A stretch of 64,000 bases of DNA, taken from positions 25,773,324 to 25,837,323 of the forward strand of contig OZ024733.1 of NCBI GenBank assembly GCA_964016875.1, read 5' to 3'. Of this stretch, positions 1-10,316 are shown piece by piece; the stretch's first letter is position 1, and each line of letters opens with the position of its first letter. A program made the position numbers and the translations under genes. Under the pieces are notes generated by a model. That model did not search any database. It worked only from the letters and a program-made list of their open reading frames with translations, and was not told the DNA's origin. Origin of the DNA: Fallopia convolvulus (Eukaryota; Streptophyta; Magnoliopsida; Caryophyllales; Polygonaceae).

Positions 1-350
1 ATGGAAAGCTGAGAGTTTTCAGGAATAGAGAGAATACTGTTTCATTGATGCGGCACAAAATTACATAACGAGTATTTAAAGGAGCTAAGCTAGGTTACCC
101 AAAAGGGCAAGACACTGAACCGGGTTCTACAATGCCTAAAGGCGAACCGGGTTGTTTAGGGAATTCAAAAACAAAACCGGGAAAAGACAGTAAACCGGCA
201 ACAAGAGTCATAACAGAAACTGAAATTACAGGAAATTGAAAGCCGCTTGTGATTGCTCTGCAACAGAATTTGAGGATTTGAACCGAAATTGATGCGGAAT
301 TGCTTTGATGCTCAACCCCTTTTATATCCATGATTAGGGCACCAATTAAT
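1..350 (-). repeat. possible LTR fragment (unclassified)
   Basis: Read on the minus strand, this stretch holds two promoter-like TATA elements (around 317-329 and 74-82). After the second comes a run containing atcaatgaaac and ttctctctattcc, the kind of R/U5 end seen in many plant Copia LTRs. A minus-strand ORF of 86 codons covers 95-355 but resembles no family I recognise. The rest would lie outside the window, so neither LTR ends nor a target duplication can be checked. An ordinary gene promoter and leader is an equal alternative. Confidence 0.22.
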
Positions 351-1242
351 TTCAAGAAGATAAACTCAACTTTAATCTCCTTAATTAATCCGAATTGAAT
401 ACCCTATGAATTGATTATTCTTCCAATCCGATCGACGTGGTGACAACTAGTGTAGATAAGATCGAATTTACTTTGTCCACATCACAAAGATAAAATCGAA
501 AATCTTAAGCGTCGTTCTTTGTTTGAAGTTGAAGATGAATTTGTCTCACAGCTTAATGTAAGTATAAAACCTTTCCGTTAAGGTTTTAATGACAGACTAG
601 TACAATCGGGTCTCTTGTGTGCGTGTGGGAGACAGGTCGAGAGTTCGACCTTTGGGAGAGCAATCTCATTTTTTTTAACTCCTCTGTTCTTAATTTACTC
701 ATTTACTAGTTACAATAATCTGTAAAGATATAATTTTTTTTTCTTTGAAAATTATAACTTCCCAAAAATAATTTATTTGATTAACTTTACCAAAAAGTAT
801 TTATTATGAATTTTAGCAATATACTATGATATTTCTACAAAAGTCTTATTACTTATAATTATCATTTTATAATTTTAATTAATTAATAAGACACATATTA
901 TTAATGGCTACATTTTATCATATTATAATAATTATAAAACCATAAATCTTATGGTTCATAATTAATATTTATAATATAAGGACTAAGTTTTGTAACCTTT
1001 AAATATGGTCTTAAACTTATAAACTAACTTTATAACATTCAAAATGTTATAACATTATAATTTTAAGAAATAAAATATGTAAATATTTTATTATATTAAA
1101 GGGAAATGTAGAAATACCATTTTACCCTTTATAAAAATGAGGGATATTACAATAGGTCTAGAGTCTACAAACAGGAAATCATGGAAAGAAATAGGATCTA
1201 AGACCTCACCCAAAGTATTATCTTGTAGAGTACTACAAAACT
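351..1242. other. AT-rich intergenic sequence
   Basis: No coding potential is visible. The stretch is very AT-rich, especially 660-1150, with many short A/T runs and no convincing terminal repeats. It ends at the start of the SIRE-B LTR at 1243. Confidence 0.6.
585..680 (+). repeat. tRNA-like, SINE-like fragment
   Basis: The segment contains gggagacaggtcgagagttc, followed by gacc and, within 30 bases, a run of eight T. The gtcgagagttcgacc part resembles a pol III B box (GGTTCGANTCC). A convincing A box is not present and no flanking duplication was found. It could be a degraded SINE end or chance. Confidence 0.2.
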
Positions 1243-2467
1243 TGTTGGTTGTTGAGTCGGTGTTAGGAACTCACATTCATTAACATCGGAGAAACGTCCT
1301 CAGTTTTGATAATGAAAAACACCATTGGAACTAACACCAATTGTCAAGTATTTCAGCATAACAGGTTGCACGTCGTAAAAGCATAATACAACAAGTTCCC
1401 ACATCATGGGAACTAATGAAACGACGAAAAGAGGACAACCAACCTCTGAAGAGAACATGTTGCATGTCGCAAAGCACAGCACAGATGAACAAGTTCCCAC
1501 ATCATGGGAGTTAATGCAAGGACGAAAAGAAAGCGACCAACCTTAAAAGAAAAAAAAGTTCCCACACAATGGGAACTTGATGAAAAGAACAAGAATCCCT
1601 CGAAGTCGGGAAGAGTTCCCAAGATAAGGGAACCAAGAAGATGAGAGTTCCCTTTGGATGGGAACTGGCGCATCCGTGACAACGACATCTCTGCGCATTT
1701 TTAGGGATCTTGTCTATGATGGACAAAAGGGTGTCTCAGACCTTCATAGTCACAGCAAGAAGAAGACGACCATCCAACAGTCCGGATCGATTCAAGAGTT
1801 GACAATTCAAATTCAAATCAGAGTCACATGTCAACTTAAGGAATCATACTTGGAGAGCAAGGAAAAAAGGGTATTTTGGGAAAATATCTGTAATGGATAA
1901 GAGTTTCTCATCACGCCAATTTAAACCCTTCAACAGTCACCTTGCTGCTCACTTTTCACATTCATCAAATCCAAACACTAAGAGAGAAGAGCTGAAAGAG
2001 CCACTCAAGTGAAGATCGTAAAGTTGGTGAAAAGTCCCCGGCGCTGAGCTAATCTCGATGACGGTGAAGAGAGAAAGAGTTCCTAGGTCTAGGGGAACTC
2101 TAGAGAAGAGACAGAAGAGATGTAGAGATTTGAGTTTTGCTTTGTCTTTGATTGTGAGCGTTCACCGGGTTAGGTTGAGAGAATACATTAGTGTTGCCTA
2201 GGGAGAGAGTCCTTGTCGGAACAGAGAAGCTTGTATTCTGCCTTGTAACCTGAAGGGAACTAAGCAATAAAGAAAAGGAAACTTATTCGAAAATCCTCCA
2301 AGGGGAGGTAGAGGTTTACTCACGCGATTAGTTGATCGCCATGGGGTTCCTCTATAAGGGAACTGTCTCTATTACTTTGTTTACCTGCCTACTTGTTTAT
2401 TCCACTGCGTGTGGGAACTGTTCGATACAGATCCCATAACTAATTTTGACTAACCTACGATCCAACA
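1243..2467 (+). repeat. 5' LTR of SIRE-B (Copia, SIRE lineage)
   Basis: The LTR starts tgttgg and ends ccaaca, and is followed two bases later by a tRNA-Met primer site. It aligns over its length with the LTRs at 26232-27291 and 36026-37085 read on the other strand. Shared blocks include gttttgataatgaaaaac near the start and the tccaaggggaggtagaggtt block near the end. At about 1225 bp it is longer than those 1060-bp LTRs and clearly diverged, so it is a different, older member of the same family. The matching 3' LTR is not in the window. Confidence 0.8.
1393..1666 (+). repeat. five GTTCCC/GGGAAC hairpins in the LTR
   Basis: Five short inverted repeats of the form agttccca-N-tgggaact lie in 274 bases: about 1393-1414, 1491-1512, 1558-1577, 1614-1633 and 1646-1666. 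Spacers are about 3-6 bases. The same word pair recurs at the matching place in the two SIRE-A LTRs, so it is a property of the family's promoter-proximal region. Confidence 0.75.
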
Positions 2468-2469
2468 AT

Positions 2470-2481
2470 TGGTATCAAAGC
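2470..2481 (+). other. primer binding site (initiator tRNA-Met)
   Basis: TGGTATCAAAGC lies two bases after the LTR end. It differs by one base from the usual plant Copia primer site TGGTATCAGAGC, which pairs with the 3' end of initiator tRNA-Met. Confidence 0.85.
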
Positions 2482-2525
2482 AGGCGCTCTAGATCTTGGT
2501 TAGTCTTTGCATGTACTAGAAAAAA

Positions 2526-5004
2526 TGTCTCAGGAACTCACCAAGATTGGACATGGGAACAACAAACCTCCCAACTCATCGATGGACGCTTCGAGAACAG
2601 GCAACTCAAGATGAGAGATTGGATGAGGAGCCATGACTACCAAGCCTAGTGTGACATAGAGCATGTGAACTTTGATGTCAACACAAATATTCGAAACGAC
2701 CTGTCTAAATGGGGTCCCACTGAAAGCAAATGCATGAAGGCCAACTACAAGGCCAAGATAAACCTCAACAACGCGATGTGCGAGCAAGATAGTGACCGAG
2801 TGGCTAACTTGGAAACAGCCAAGGAAATGTGGGAAGCGATTCAATAAATGCACGTTGGGAGTTCCGATCTAAGGGAAGATCACCAAATGAACGCTTGAAG
2901 GGAGTTCTTCAACTTCAAAATGACGATGGGTGAATCGATTGATAACTATCAATCATGTTTCGAGTTCCTCTGCTCAAAGCTGGCAGCCCTTGGAATCACC
3001 AAGCAAGAGATCTCCGACAAAATGAATGTGCAATAATTGTTTAATGGGCTGACAACAAAATGGGCAAATGAGCAAACCATGTTCAAGGAAAATCCTGAGA
3101 ATACGAACTTAATGCTTCACCAAGTGTTTGGTCAGCTCATTGGTCATGAAAGGAGAAAACAAGAATATAAGCAACAAGAGATGGAAACAAAAGGAATAGC
3201 CCTCAAACCGGAGAAAGTCCTCAAGTCCGTCCAGGAACAACATGAAGAATCTGAAGATGAGGACCTAGTGTTTATCACAAAGGCACTGAGGAACTTCGTT
3301 AAGAAAGGGAAGTTCAAAGGGAACTCCATCAGAGACAGAAGCAACAACGAGGAAAGCAACCGAGACAAAAACTTTACTGATGCCACTTGCTACAAGTGCT
3401 TTAAGAAAGGACACTTCGCCAAAGACTGTCCTGAAGGAACTGAGGAGCGGAGCCCTGAACAGTGGAGGAGGCAATGCATGCCCAGTAGGGGTTGTAAGAC
3501 CCACTGGAATTTTCAAAAAAAAAAGAATTTTTTTTAATAAAAATATAGTAAAAAATTAGGTTATTTGATAAAAAACTAATTTATTTGGTTAGAAAAAAGC
3601 AGATTATTTATATTTATATATAATATATTGAAATAGTTTTTTATACATAAAAATACAAAATTTTATGTAAAAATACAAAATTTTCTATATAATTTTTTAT
3701 ATAAAAAAAACAAAAAAATTTGTATATTTTATTAACAAATACGCCTAGCTTCGCCAGGAATATTTCTGTAGCCAAAAAAATTACCAAAGGAATTTAGCCC
3801 CCACTGGCCCTGAAGATGGAAAAAGGAGAGCGTACATCGCATCCTGGAGTGACTCCGAAGATGAAGAAGAGATAGAGCCATGGATAACATTAGAAATCTG
3901 CGTGATGGCCATAGAGGAGACCACTAGGGAACAACCCAGTGAGGTAAATCCTGAAACTCTTCTCAACTCTTTATCTGAATATGAAAAACCTGATTTGTTG
4001 AAACTATTGACCAAAATGTTAGATGATAACACAAAAATGAAAAATCAACTTGATCAATCAGAATTTTTGCTGTAAAAAAATTACAAATTGGTTTAAAGTA
4101 TGATGAGATTGCTACAAAGTTGAACTCCTCTGTTAATGAAGTTACTCTTCTTAAAAGGGAACTCGACTATATCAAATGTGAAAGAGATAAGTTGTTTAAG
4201 ACCTCGTGTGAAAATCAAGAATGTCTAGATAAATCCATTCCCCAAGCCAAGGTCCTGAGAGAAAATGAGAGCCTTAGGAGAGAGATCTTCAATCAAGAAA
4301 TGTTGGTCTGTGAAGAGATCAAGTCTAAGATAACTGAGAGAAATTTAGGTGTTTGCATTATCTGTGACAAGGTCAGACCAATAGAATAGGTAACCAAATC
4401 TCAAGAAACCTTCTCCAAAGGGATCGTTAAAGGATGGGAACCCCTCTCTCTTAGAAAACGAGAAAGATGAGTGTAGGGAACATGAGCTTCAAAGCCAAAA
4501 GCTTAATATCGCTCATTTAGAGGAAAGGATCAGCGTGCTTGAGAGGAGAGAGAACGGGAACTTCATGTTCCACACTAGGAAGGACATCAACAAAAAGAGT
4601 CCTAGGTTAGGCAAGGGAAATGGGTCTAGAGTCCACAAAGCCTACTAGAAATGCAAAATCCATGGGAACTGCCTTTTCAAAAAAACAAACTCATCATTCT
4701 CACACCCGAGAAAAGGGGGTCCCCAAGGAGCAGCGGAAAGTTCCCAACAATAGGAACTCTTTGTTTAGCCATAGGAACCCTGCTCTTATCCATGACCTGA
4801 TAGAAATGTTGGACAATGTTAATCTGGAAACTTGTTTTGATTCAAGCAAGAGAGATCCTGCATGGATCCCCAAATCTAACTGATTTTGCATGTTGTAGTG
4901 AGGGGGAATATCAAGTGAGTCATTATCAATTACTGTTCCAACCACATGACCAAGAAGAAGAAGAAGAACCCCACCTCACTACACATAGAAAGTGGACGGA
5001 GACC
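2526..5004 (+). pseudogene. gag and start of protease, SIRE-B (broken)
   Basis: This is the capsid-type polyprotein of a SIRE-lineage Copia element. It is clearly homologous to SIRE-A gag (35995-34016). The ATG at 2526 starts MSQELTKIGHG; a frameshift near 2570 moves the conserved reading to another frame. In-frame stops then interrupt it, for example at 2647-2649, after 2844 and near 2896. The UBN2-like gag domain spans about 2580-3170. A zinc knuckle CYKCFKKGHFAKDC is intact near 3388-3430. An AT-rich insertion sits at 3508-3799. A coiled-coil-like part follows at 4120-4386. The protease begins near 4897, where the family's DSGCSNHMT box is degraded but CSNHMT remains. Homology to SIRE stops about 5004 and resumes at 14315. 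Confidence 0.8.
3508..3799. mobile_element. AT-rich insertion in SIRE-B gag
   Basis: About 292 bases of very AT-rich sequence interrupt the gag homology just after the zinc knuckle. The insertion is flanked by cccactgg at 3500-3507 and again at 3800-3807, which would be an 8-bp target duplication. The ends show no clear inverted repeat. The bases just before it (tgtaagacccactgg) also resemble the start of some Gypsy LTRs, so a partial LTR is the alternative. Confidence 0.4.
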
Positions 5005-5589
5005 TCCCACTCCTCGACTAAAAGAACAAGGGAACAATGCCTCGCAACCTTTTGTCAAGAAAATATTGGTACATCAGTTGAAAAGGAAGTCAACTACTGT
5101 GACACACTACAAGAAATCAAGAAGCTTCAAAATGAACCCCTTACTAAACCACCCAGGATCAATCAAGAAGGGACAAAAAGGAGACAAAATTGTGATATTT
5201 GGGAACAACTCAGGTAGGAAAATCATTTTCTTTCTCTAAAACTTCCTTGAAATGAAATGTCCTTAGCTTTCCCCGATGGAACTGTTGCAAGAGTATGTAG
5301 GACTGAAAGGTAGATAGTGGATGTTCCCTCTGTGCTTAGGATAGACATCTCTTCGAGCACCCTCGAATGCTCTTAGAGATGATAACTTTAAATTCAACAA
5401 GTCCCTGTTTATTATTTCCCTTATGATTGACTAGTTTAGATTTGGCATGAACAGGGAACTGCTTGGTTTCGCGACTTTCATTCTTGATAATTGCACTCTG
5501 CATGAAGCATGTTTGTTATCTTACATGGGAACTACTTCTTAAGCATCAAAATTTCTTTTGGCCCAAAATGATCAACCTGGAAGAGCTGA
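5005..5589. other. unassigned segment inside the split SIRE-B
   Basis: SIRE homology ends about 5004 and the third ORF of the Athila element begins to be readable on the minus strand about 5590. The stretch between has short plus-strand ORFs but no domain I recognise. It carries the word gggaact three times, as the SIRE family does, so it may be a rearranged SIRE segment. The exact junction with the Gypsy element could not be fixed. Confidence 0.35.
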
Positions 5590-6013
5590 GCGCAGACACT
5601 ATGGTTGCCCATCAAGTATCCCCATGTCACGTTCAGTTGGAAGTCATCGGGGAATTTATAGCCTATTGCAGGGTTAGGGAATCCAATGAACCGTTGAACT
5701 CCTCCAATGTAAATGCCCAGCACTGGAAATGATCTTGAGCGTGGCAATGAACTCAGCTGCGAGAGCGGGGTAGTGAGGGTCGGTGACACAACAAATTTGC
5801 GACACTAATGTAGTCGAACGCCTGTCTGATGTCCTCATAAATCCCCAACTGTTTCCCCTCAGCACGGGAGAACCATCTCGTCTTGAACGTTCGGTCAAGC
5901 AATATCCCGAACTTGTGAAAATCATCTTCATTCTTAATCTGAACATCATTAATCGTGAGGGGAGGTGGTGCTGACTTCTTAGACCTCTTATTAACTTTGC
6001 TCGAACTGGCCAT
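5590..6013 (-). pseudogene. third ORF (Athila ORF, env position), truncated
   Basis: The most likely start is the ATG at 6013 (MASSSKVNKRSKK), preceded on the minus strand by a pyrimidine-rich run and tatgtag, a plausible splice acceptor. After a basic N-terminus comes a charged region and the motif YPALAAEFIATLKI (read in the frame of 5674-5949). This resembles the FYANL/FLATL block of the plant retrotransposon ORF family often annotated as Athila ORF-1 or putative plant transposon protein. Frameshifts near 5760 and 5720 move the reading between frames. The protein family has no established function. No signal peptide or membrane segment is seen after the chosen start. The C-terminal part is missing. 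Confidence 0.55.
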
Positions 6014-6283
6014 TCGTCCTACATAACCAAAAATTACCAAGATAAATTCCATACAAAATAGAGGAACACCCCAACCATATAACCACATACTTAAGTCGAA
6101 AACATGTGCCAAAGATAAAAACCACTCAAAAACCCATAATTGGATACTAAATAAGTCGAGGAACATAGTTATCATGCATAATCAATTAAGACTAATCAAT
6201 CAAGCATAAACAAACCAAGTTACACCCTAGAAATGCAATCCAAGTCATGCAAACTTTCAAGATGCAACAAGTCTGCAAGGTCA

Positions 6284-6385
6284 TAACCGACCAGGGAGGG
6301 GTCGGTAACGAGGTACCTGCTTGATAAACCGACTCAATGATGGATTTTAGGGGTCGTTACCCACCCATAGGGGGTCGGTACCGAG
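6284..6385. repeat. two copies of the Athila inverted-repeat word
   Basis: The first copy pairs taaccgacc (6284-6292) with ggtcggtaacgag (6300-6312). The second pairs gggtcgttaccc with ggggtcggtaccgag (6351-6385). The loops are 7-15 bases. Both are in untranslated spacer. Confidence 0.8.
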
Positions 6386-7000
6386 GGCCCTGTAACATGA
6401 ATGAAAAATTCAACACAAGTTTCAACTTTCAAATCAGAAAATACTCGACACATTCAACATCTCAGAGATTTTCAAGCATAAATAATGTCAAAGCATGCTT
6501 AATAACATAACCACAAACCAAATTACCAATTTATCCCATACTTGGCTCAAGATCCAAAAAGTTCTTCTTCAAGATCTAGTCTAGATATGCAATCTAATCC
6601 CAAATCTACAAATAAACCAACTAATCTTGAAAAGAAAAGATTTAGGGTTATGAAAACATACCGGATTTGTAGAAACTTTTGAAGAAAAATTAGATCGTAA
6701 TGAAGTATACATGAACTAGGTTCTTTTGAGAAAGGGGTAGGTTTGGGCTGTGTGGGTTGCGACTTGCTGGTGCGTCGACTGGTGTGTGGGGTTCATCGCC
6801 TGGCGGTGCAGCGGTGGCGAGGTGATGGTTCTCCGGAATGGGTGTGATGGCGCGAGAGAAAGAGGAGAGGTTTGGGGGCTCGTTGTTGAAGGTTTGAAGA
6901 AAAGGTTATTGGAAGGAGGGTAGAAGTAAAGTGAAAAGGGGATATTAATAGAACATACCGGATGTCGGCAAGGATTTTTTTGAATTTTACTTTAGGGGTC

Positions 7001-7029
7001 ATACCGACCCTAAGGGGGTCGGTAACGAG
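7001..7029. repeat. Athila inverted-repeat word
   Basis: ataccgaccc is followed within a few bases by gggtcggtaacgag, giving a near-perfect short hairpin with a small loop. It lies in the spacer downstream of the integrase end. Confidence 0.8.
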
Positions 7030-7244
7030 TGACTACTTTGTTGCGATTTCCCTTCGTTTGCTCGTCTCTTGCTCAATTTCGCCCGTATCACTTATCAAAA
7101 CAAATCTATTCCGACTATCTTAATCTAATCCTGGAAACAAGTCAAAAGAAAGCTAGCAAAATGATCTAAGAAACAAAAACTTAAAGTTGGTTGACTCCTG
7201 TAAGCACTATTTTTAACGTTGTTAGCCCGAAGAACTTACCTTGG

Positions 7245-8671
7245 CTAGTCTGACGATGTGAGAGCCCATGTGGCTCGAATTTCCTCATTCGGATCAGCTG
7301 GTTCATGGTACTTCTTGAGCCGGTGGCCATTGACTTTGAAGATGGCGCCATTATTGTCGACTAGATCAACCGCTCCATGGGGATAAATGTGGTGCACCAC
7401 AAATGGTCCGCTCCATCTTGATCGCATCTTCCCTGGGAACAATCGAAGTCTAGAGTTGAATAGTAGTACCTTATCGCCAATTTCGTATGTCTTTGGCACT
7501 AGCTTCTTGTCATCCCATCGCTTGGTCCTCTCTTTGCAGATTTTGGCATTTTCGTACGCCTTTAACCGCAACTCCTCAAGTTCTTGCAAATCCATGAAAC
7601 GCTTTGCTCCGGCCTCGTCAAGGTTCATGTTGAGCTCCTTGAGATCCCATAGTGCCTTGTGCTCGAGCTCAACGGGCAAGTGACATGACTTGCCATAGAC
7701 TAAGTTGTAGGGAGTGGTGCGCAAAGGTGTCTTGTACACTGTTTTGTATGCCAAAGTGCATCATCAAGCTTAGACGACCAATCTTTCCTTGATCGGGAGA
7801 ATATTTTCTCAAGGATGCTCTTGATTTGCCGGTTAGATACTTCCACTTTGCCACTTGTTTGGGGATGATAGGGTGTTGCCACCTTGTGAGAGACCTCATA
7901 CTTAGCCAAAAGGGCTTCGAAACTTCTCTATATGAAGTGAGAACCTCCTTCGCTAATCAGAACATGTGGAACTCCGAATCTTGGAAAGATATTGGATTTC
8001 ATGAACTTTGTCATGACTCTAGCATCATTCATCCTTGTGGCCACCGCTTCATCCCACTTAGATACGTATTCTACTGCTACGAGAATGTACTTATAAGGAC
8101 CTGATGAAGGAAAGGGCCCCACAAAGTCGATCCCACATACGTTGAAGAGCTCAACCTCTAAAATACTAGTAAGCGGGTTATCGTTCCTCCAAGTGATATT
8201 TCCATACCTTTGGCATTCATCACAAGCGGTCACGTATTCTTGTACGTCTTTGAAGAGAGTTGGCCAATAGAAGCCACTTTGGAGAATCTTTGTCGTTGTT
8301 TTGAAACCCTTAGTATGTCCACCCGTCGGAAAAGTATGGCAATGGCGAATGACGCTCTCAACCTCCCAATCCAGCACACAACGTCTAAAAAGATGGTCAC
8401 TTCCTTGCTTGAACAAGTAAGGATCATCCCAATAATACTGCTTGACGTCGTGGAGGAATTTCTTTTTAGCTTGCGAAGACAAGCCCTCGGAGATTATGCC
8501 TCCTACAACATAGTTAGCAAAATCTGCAAACCAAGGGATCTTCGACCCTCTAACAGAACAGATATCATGAGGGGAAATAGAAGGGAGAACCAAGGAAAAA
8601 TCAACACTATAAAGGACAAAATATGTATTAGAAAGCTTACCTTCGCCTTTCAAAGAAGCGGTCGTTACCAA
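7245..8671 (-). pseudogene. integrase of the Athila element (broken)
   Basis: The integrase would insert the cDNA into the chromosome. The zinc-binding HHCC region is readable at about 8470-8330: HCH, GGHTKGF, then CDEC with GFYWPTLFKD between. The catalytic core follows with GIDFVGPFP near 8130. The second acidic site reads ISEGGSHF, where the family has SDGG, so the catalytic Asp is replaced by Glu (near 7945). A stop lies just after this (7928-7930), and a frameshift near 7740-7760 separates the C-terminal part (7754-7245). That part carries YGKSCHLPVELEHKALW, typical of Athila/Tat integrases, and a GPFVV-type C-terminal domain without a chromodomain. Confidence 0.8.
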
Positions 8672-8768
8672 CCCTTATGGGTATCGGTAACGAGCCATAT
8701 GCGTCTTGATTCTGGGACACTACCGACCCGTGGGGGTCGTTATCGTCCATGATGGGGTCGTTAACGAG
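8661..8768. repeat. Athila inverted-repeat words between RNase H and integrase
   Basis: Three clustered units: gtcgttaccaaccc/gtatcggtaacgag (8661-8694), taccgacccg/ggggtcgttatcg (8721-8745) and ggggtcgttaacgag (8754-8768). They occupy the linker between the RNase H and integrase coding domains, not the domains themselves. Confidence 0.8.
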
Positions 8769-8774
8769 CTTCTC

Positions 8775-10316
8775 CTACGGTGCACTTTCTTCGATGTCGT
8801 CCTTTATGACCTCGTTAAGTAAGAGTTTTTCATCCGGGCGTGAGTCATTGATTGGTACTGTATCTCCGAACTCGGTAATGTGTTCCACGAGCAACCTAGA
8901 TAGGTGATCTGCTACCAAGTTTTCTGCTCTGTTCTTGTCTCGGATTTCCTGATCGAACTCGTGCAATAAGAGCATCCAACGTAGCAACCTAGGCTTGGCA
9001 TCTTTCATAGCCATTAGATATCTAACAGTTGCACGGTCAGTATAGACAATAACTTTCGAGCCAACTAAATATGAGCGAAACTTTTCAAAGGCAAATACCA
9101 CCGCTAAGAAGTCCTTCTCCGTTATGGTGTACTTACTCTACGCTTCATCGTCGAGCGTCTTACTTGCGTAGTAGATGGCGTGAAGTTTCTTGTCTGTATG
9201 TTGTCCAAGCATTGCGCCTACAGCATAATCGTTAGCATCACACATTACCTCGAAGGGGAGTGACCAATCCGGGGCTCGTACGATGGGGGCTGAAACAAGT
9301 GTGTCTCTCAACCTGTGAAATACTTCAAAACATTTTGTGGAAAACTCAAACATTGAATCCTTCATCATAAGTAGGTTAGTCAATGGTTTAGCTATCTTAG
9401 AAAAGTCTTGAATAAACCTTCTATAAAACCCCGCATGCCCTAGAAAACTTCTTATATCTTTAATAGAGGAAGGAGTTGGAAATTTCTTAATTAGTTCGAC
9501 TTTTGCCTTGTCCACCTCGATGCCTCTACTAGAAACTAGATGTCCTAAAACTATCCCCTCTTGTACCATGAAATGGCATTTTTCCCAATTGATCACTAGG
9601 TTAGTTTCTTCACATCGTTTAAGTACTCTAGCCGTGTCAATAAGACATGAATCAAAAGATTTCCCATAAACAGAAAAGTCATCCATAAAAACCTATACAA
9701 TATCTTCTACTATGTCGGAGAATATGGCCATCATGCATCGTTGAAAAGTGGTTGGGGCATTACATAGCCCAAATGACATTCTCCTATAGGCAAAAGTCCT
9801 GTAGGGACAAGTAAAGGTTGTTTTCTCTTGGTCATCTGGATGAATGGGAGTTTGCCAAAAACCGTTATAGCCGTCTAAGTAACAACAGTAATCATGTTGG
9901 GCTAAGCGTTTCAAGACTTGATCAATGAAAGGAAGCGGAAAATGGTCTTTTCTAGTGGCACTATTAAGCTTCCTGTAGTCTATGCACATTCTCCAACTAG
10001 TTGTGGTCCTAGTCGGAATTAATTGACCTTTCTCATTTTCAACTACGGTCATACCACCCTTTTTCGGCACAACATGCACGAGGCTAACCCACTTACTATC
10101 AGAAATAGGAAAAATAATCCCAACTTCTAACTTTATTAGGATTTCCTTTTTAACTACTTCCTTCATATTAGGGTTTAACCTACGTTGGTGTTCAATAGTG
10201 GGTTTATGCCCATCTTCCATATAAATCATATGCATGCATAAGGACGGTGATAGACCAGAAATATCTTCCATGGAATAACCGATGGCTTTCCTATGGGTCC
10301 TAAGAACAGCTAGCAA
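8775..10316 (-). pseudogene. reverse transcriptase and RNase H of the Athila element
   Basis: This copies the element RNA into DNA and removes the RNA strand. RT starts near 10316: CIDYRKLNSATRKDHFPLPF near 9990, LDGYNGFWQTPIHP near 9880, then FGLCNAPTTFQRCM near 9750. The catalytic box FMDDF lies near 9675, just after an in-frame stop (9693-9695). The thumb and connection include FLGHAGFYRRFI near 9410. RNase H starts after a second stop (9138-9140) where the family has Gln (DDEAQ). It continues through KDFLAVVFAFEKFR and VYTDRATVRYLM to ADHLSRL at about 8900. Apart from the two stops it is in one frame and well preserved. Confidence 0.85.

Larger units (their letters stand above)
6014..7244 (-). 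other. Athila spacer between integrase and third ORF
   Basis: No coding domain is visible. The spacer holds three copies of the GGTCGGTAACGAG-type inverted repeat (6284-6312, 6351-6385, 7001-7029). A minus-strand ORF at 6793-7002 has no recognisable homology and is probably fortuitous. Athila elements normally have long non-coding stretches here. Confidence 0.6.

Noticed and set aside
95..355. Host exon of 86 codons on the minus strand
   Set aside because: No homology recognised and the context suggests an LTR fragment; kept only as a low-confidence repeat.
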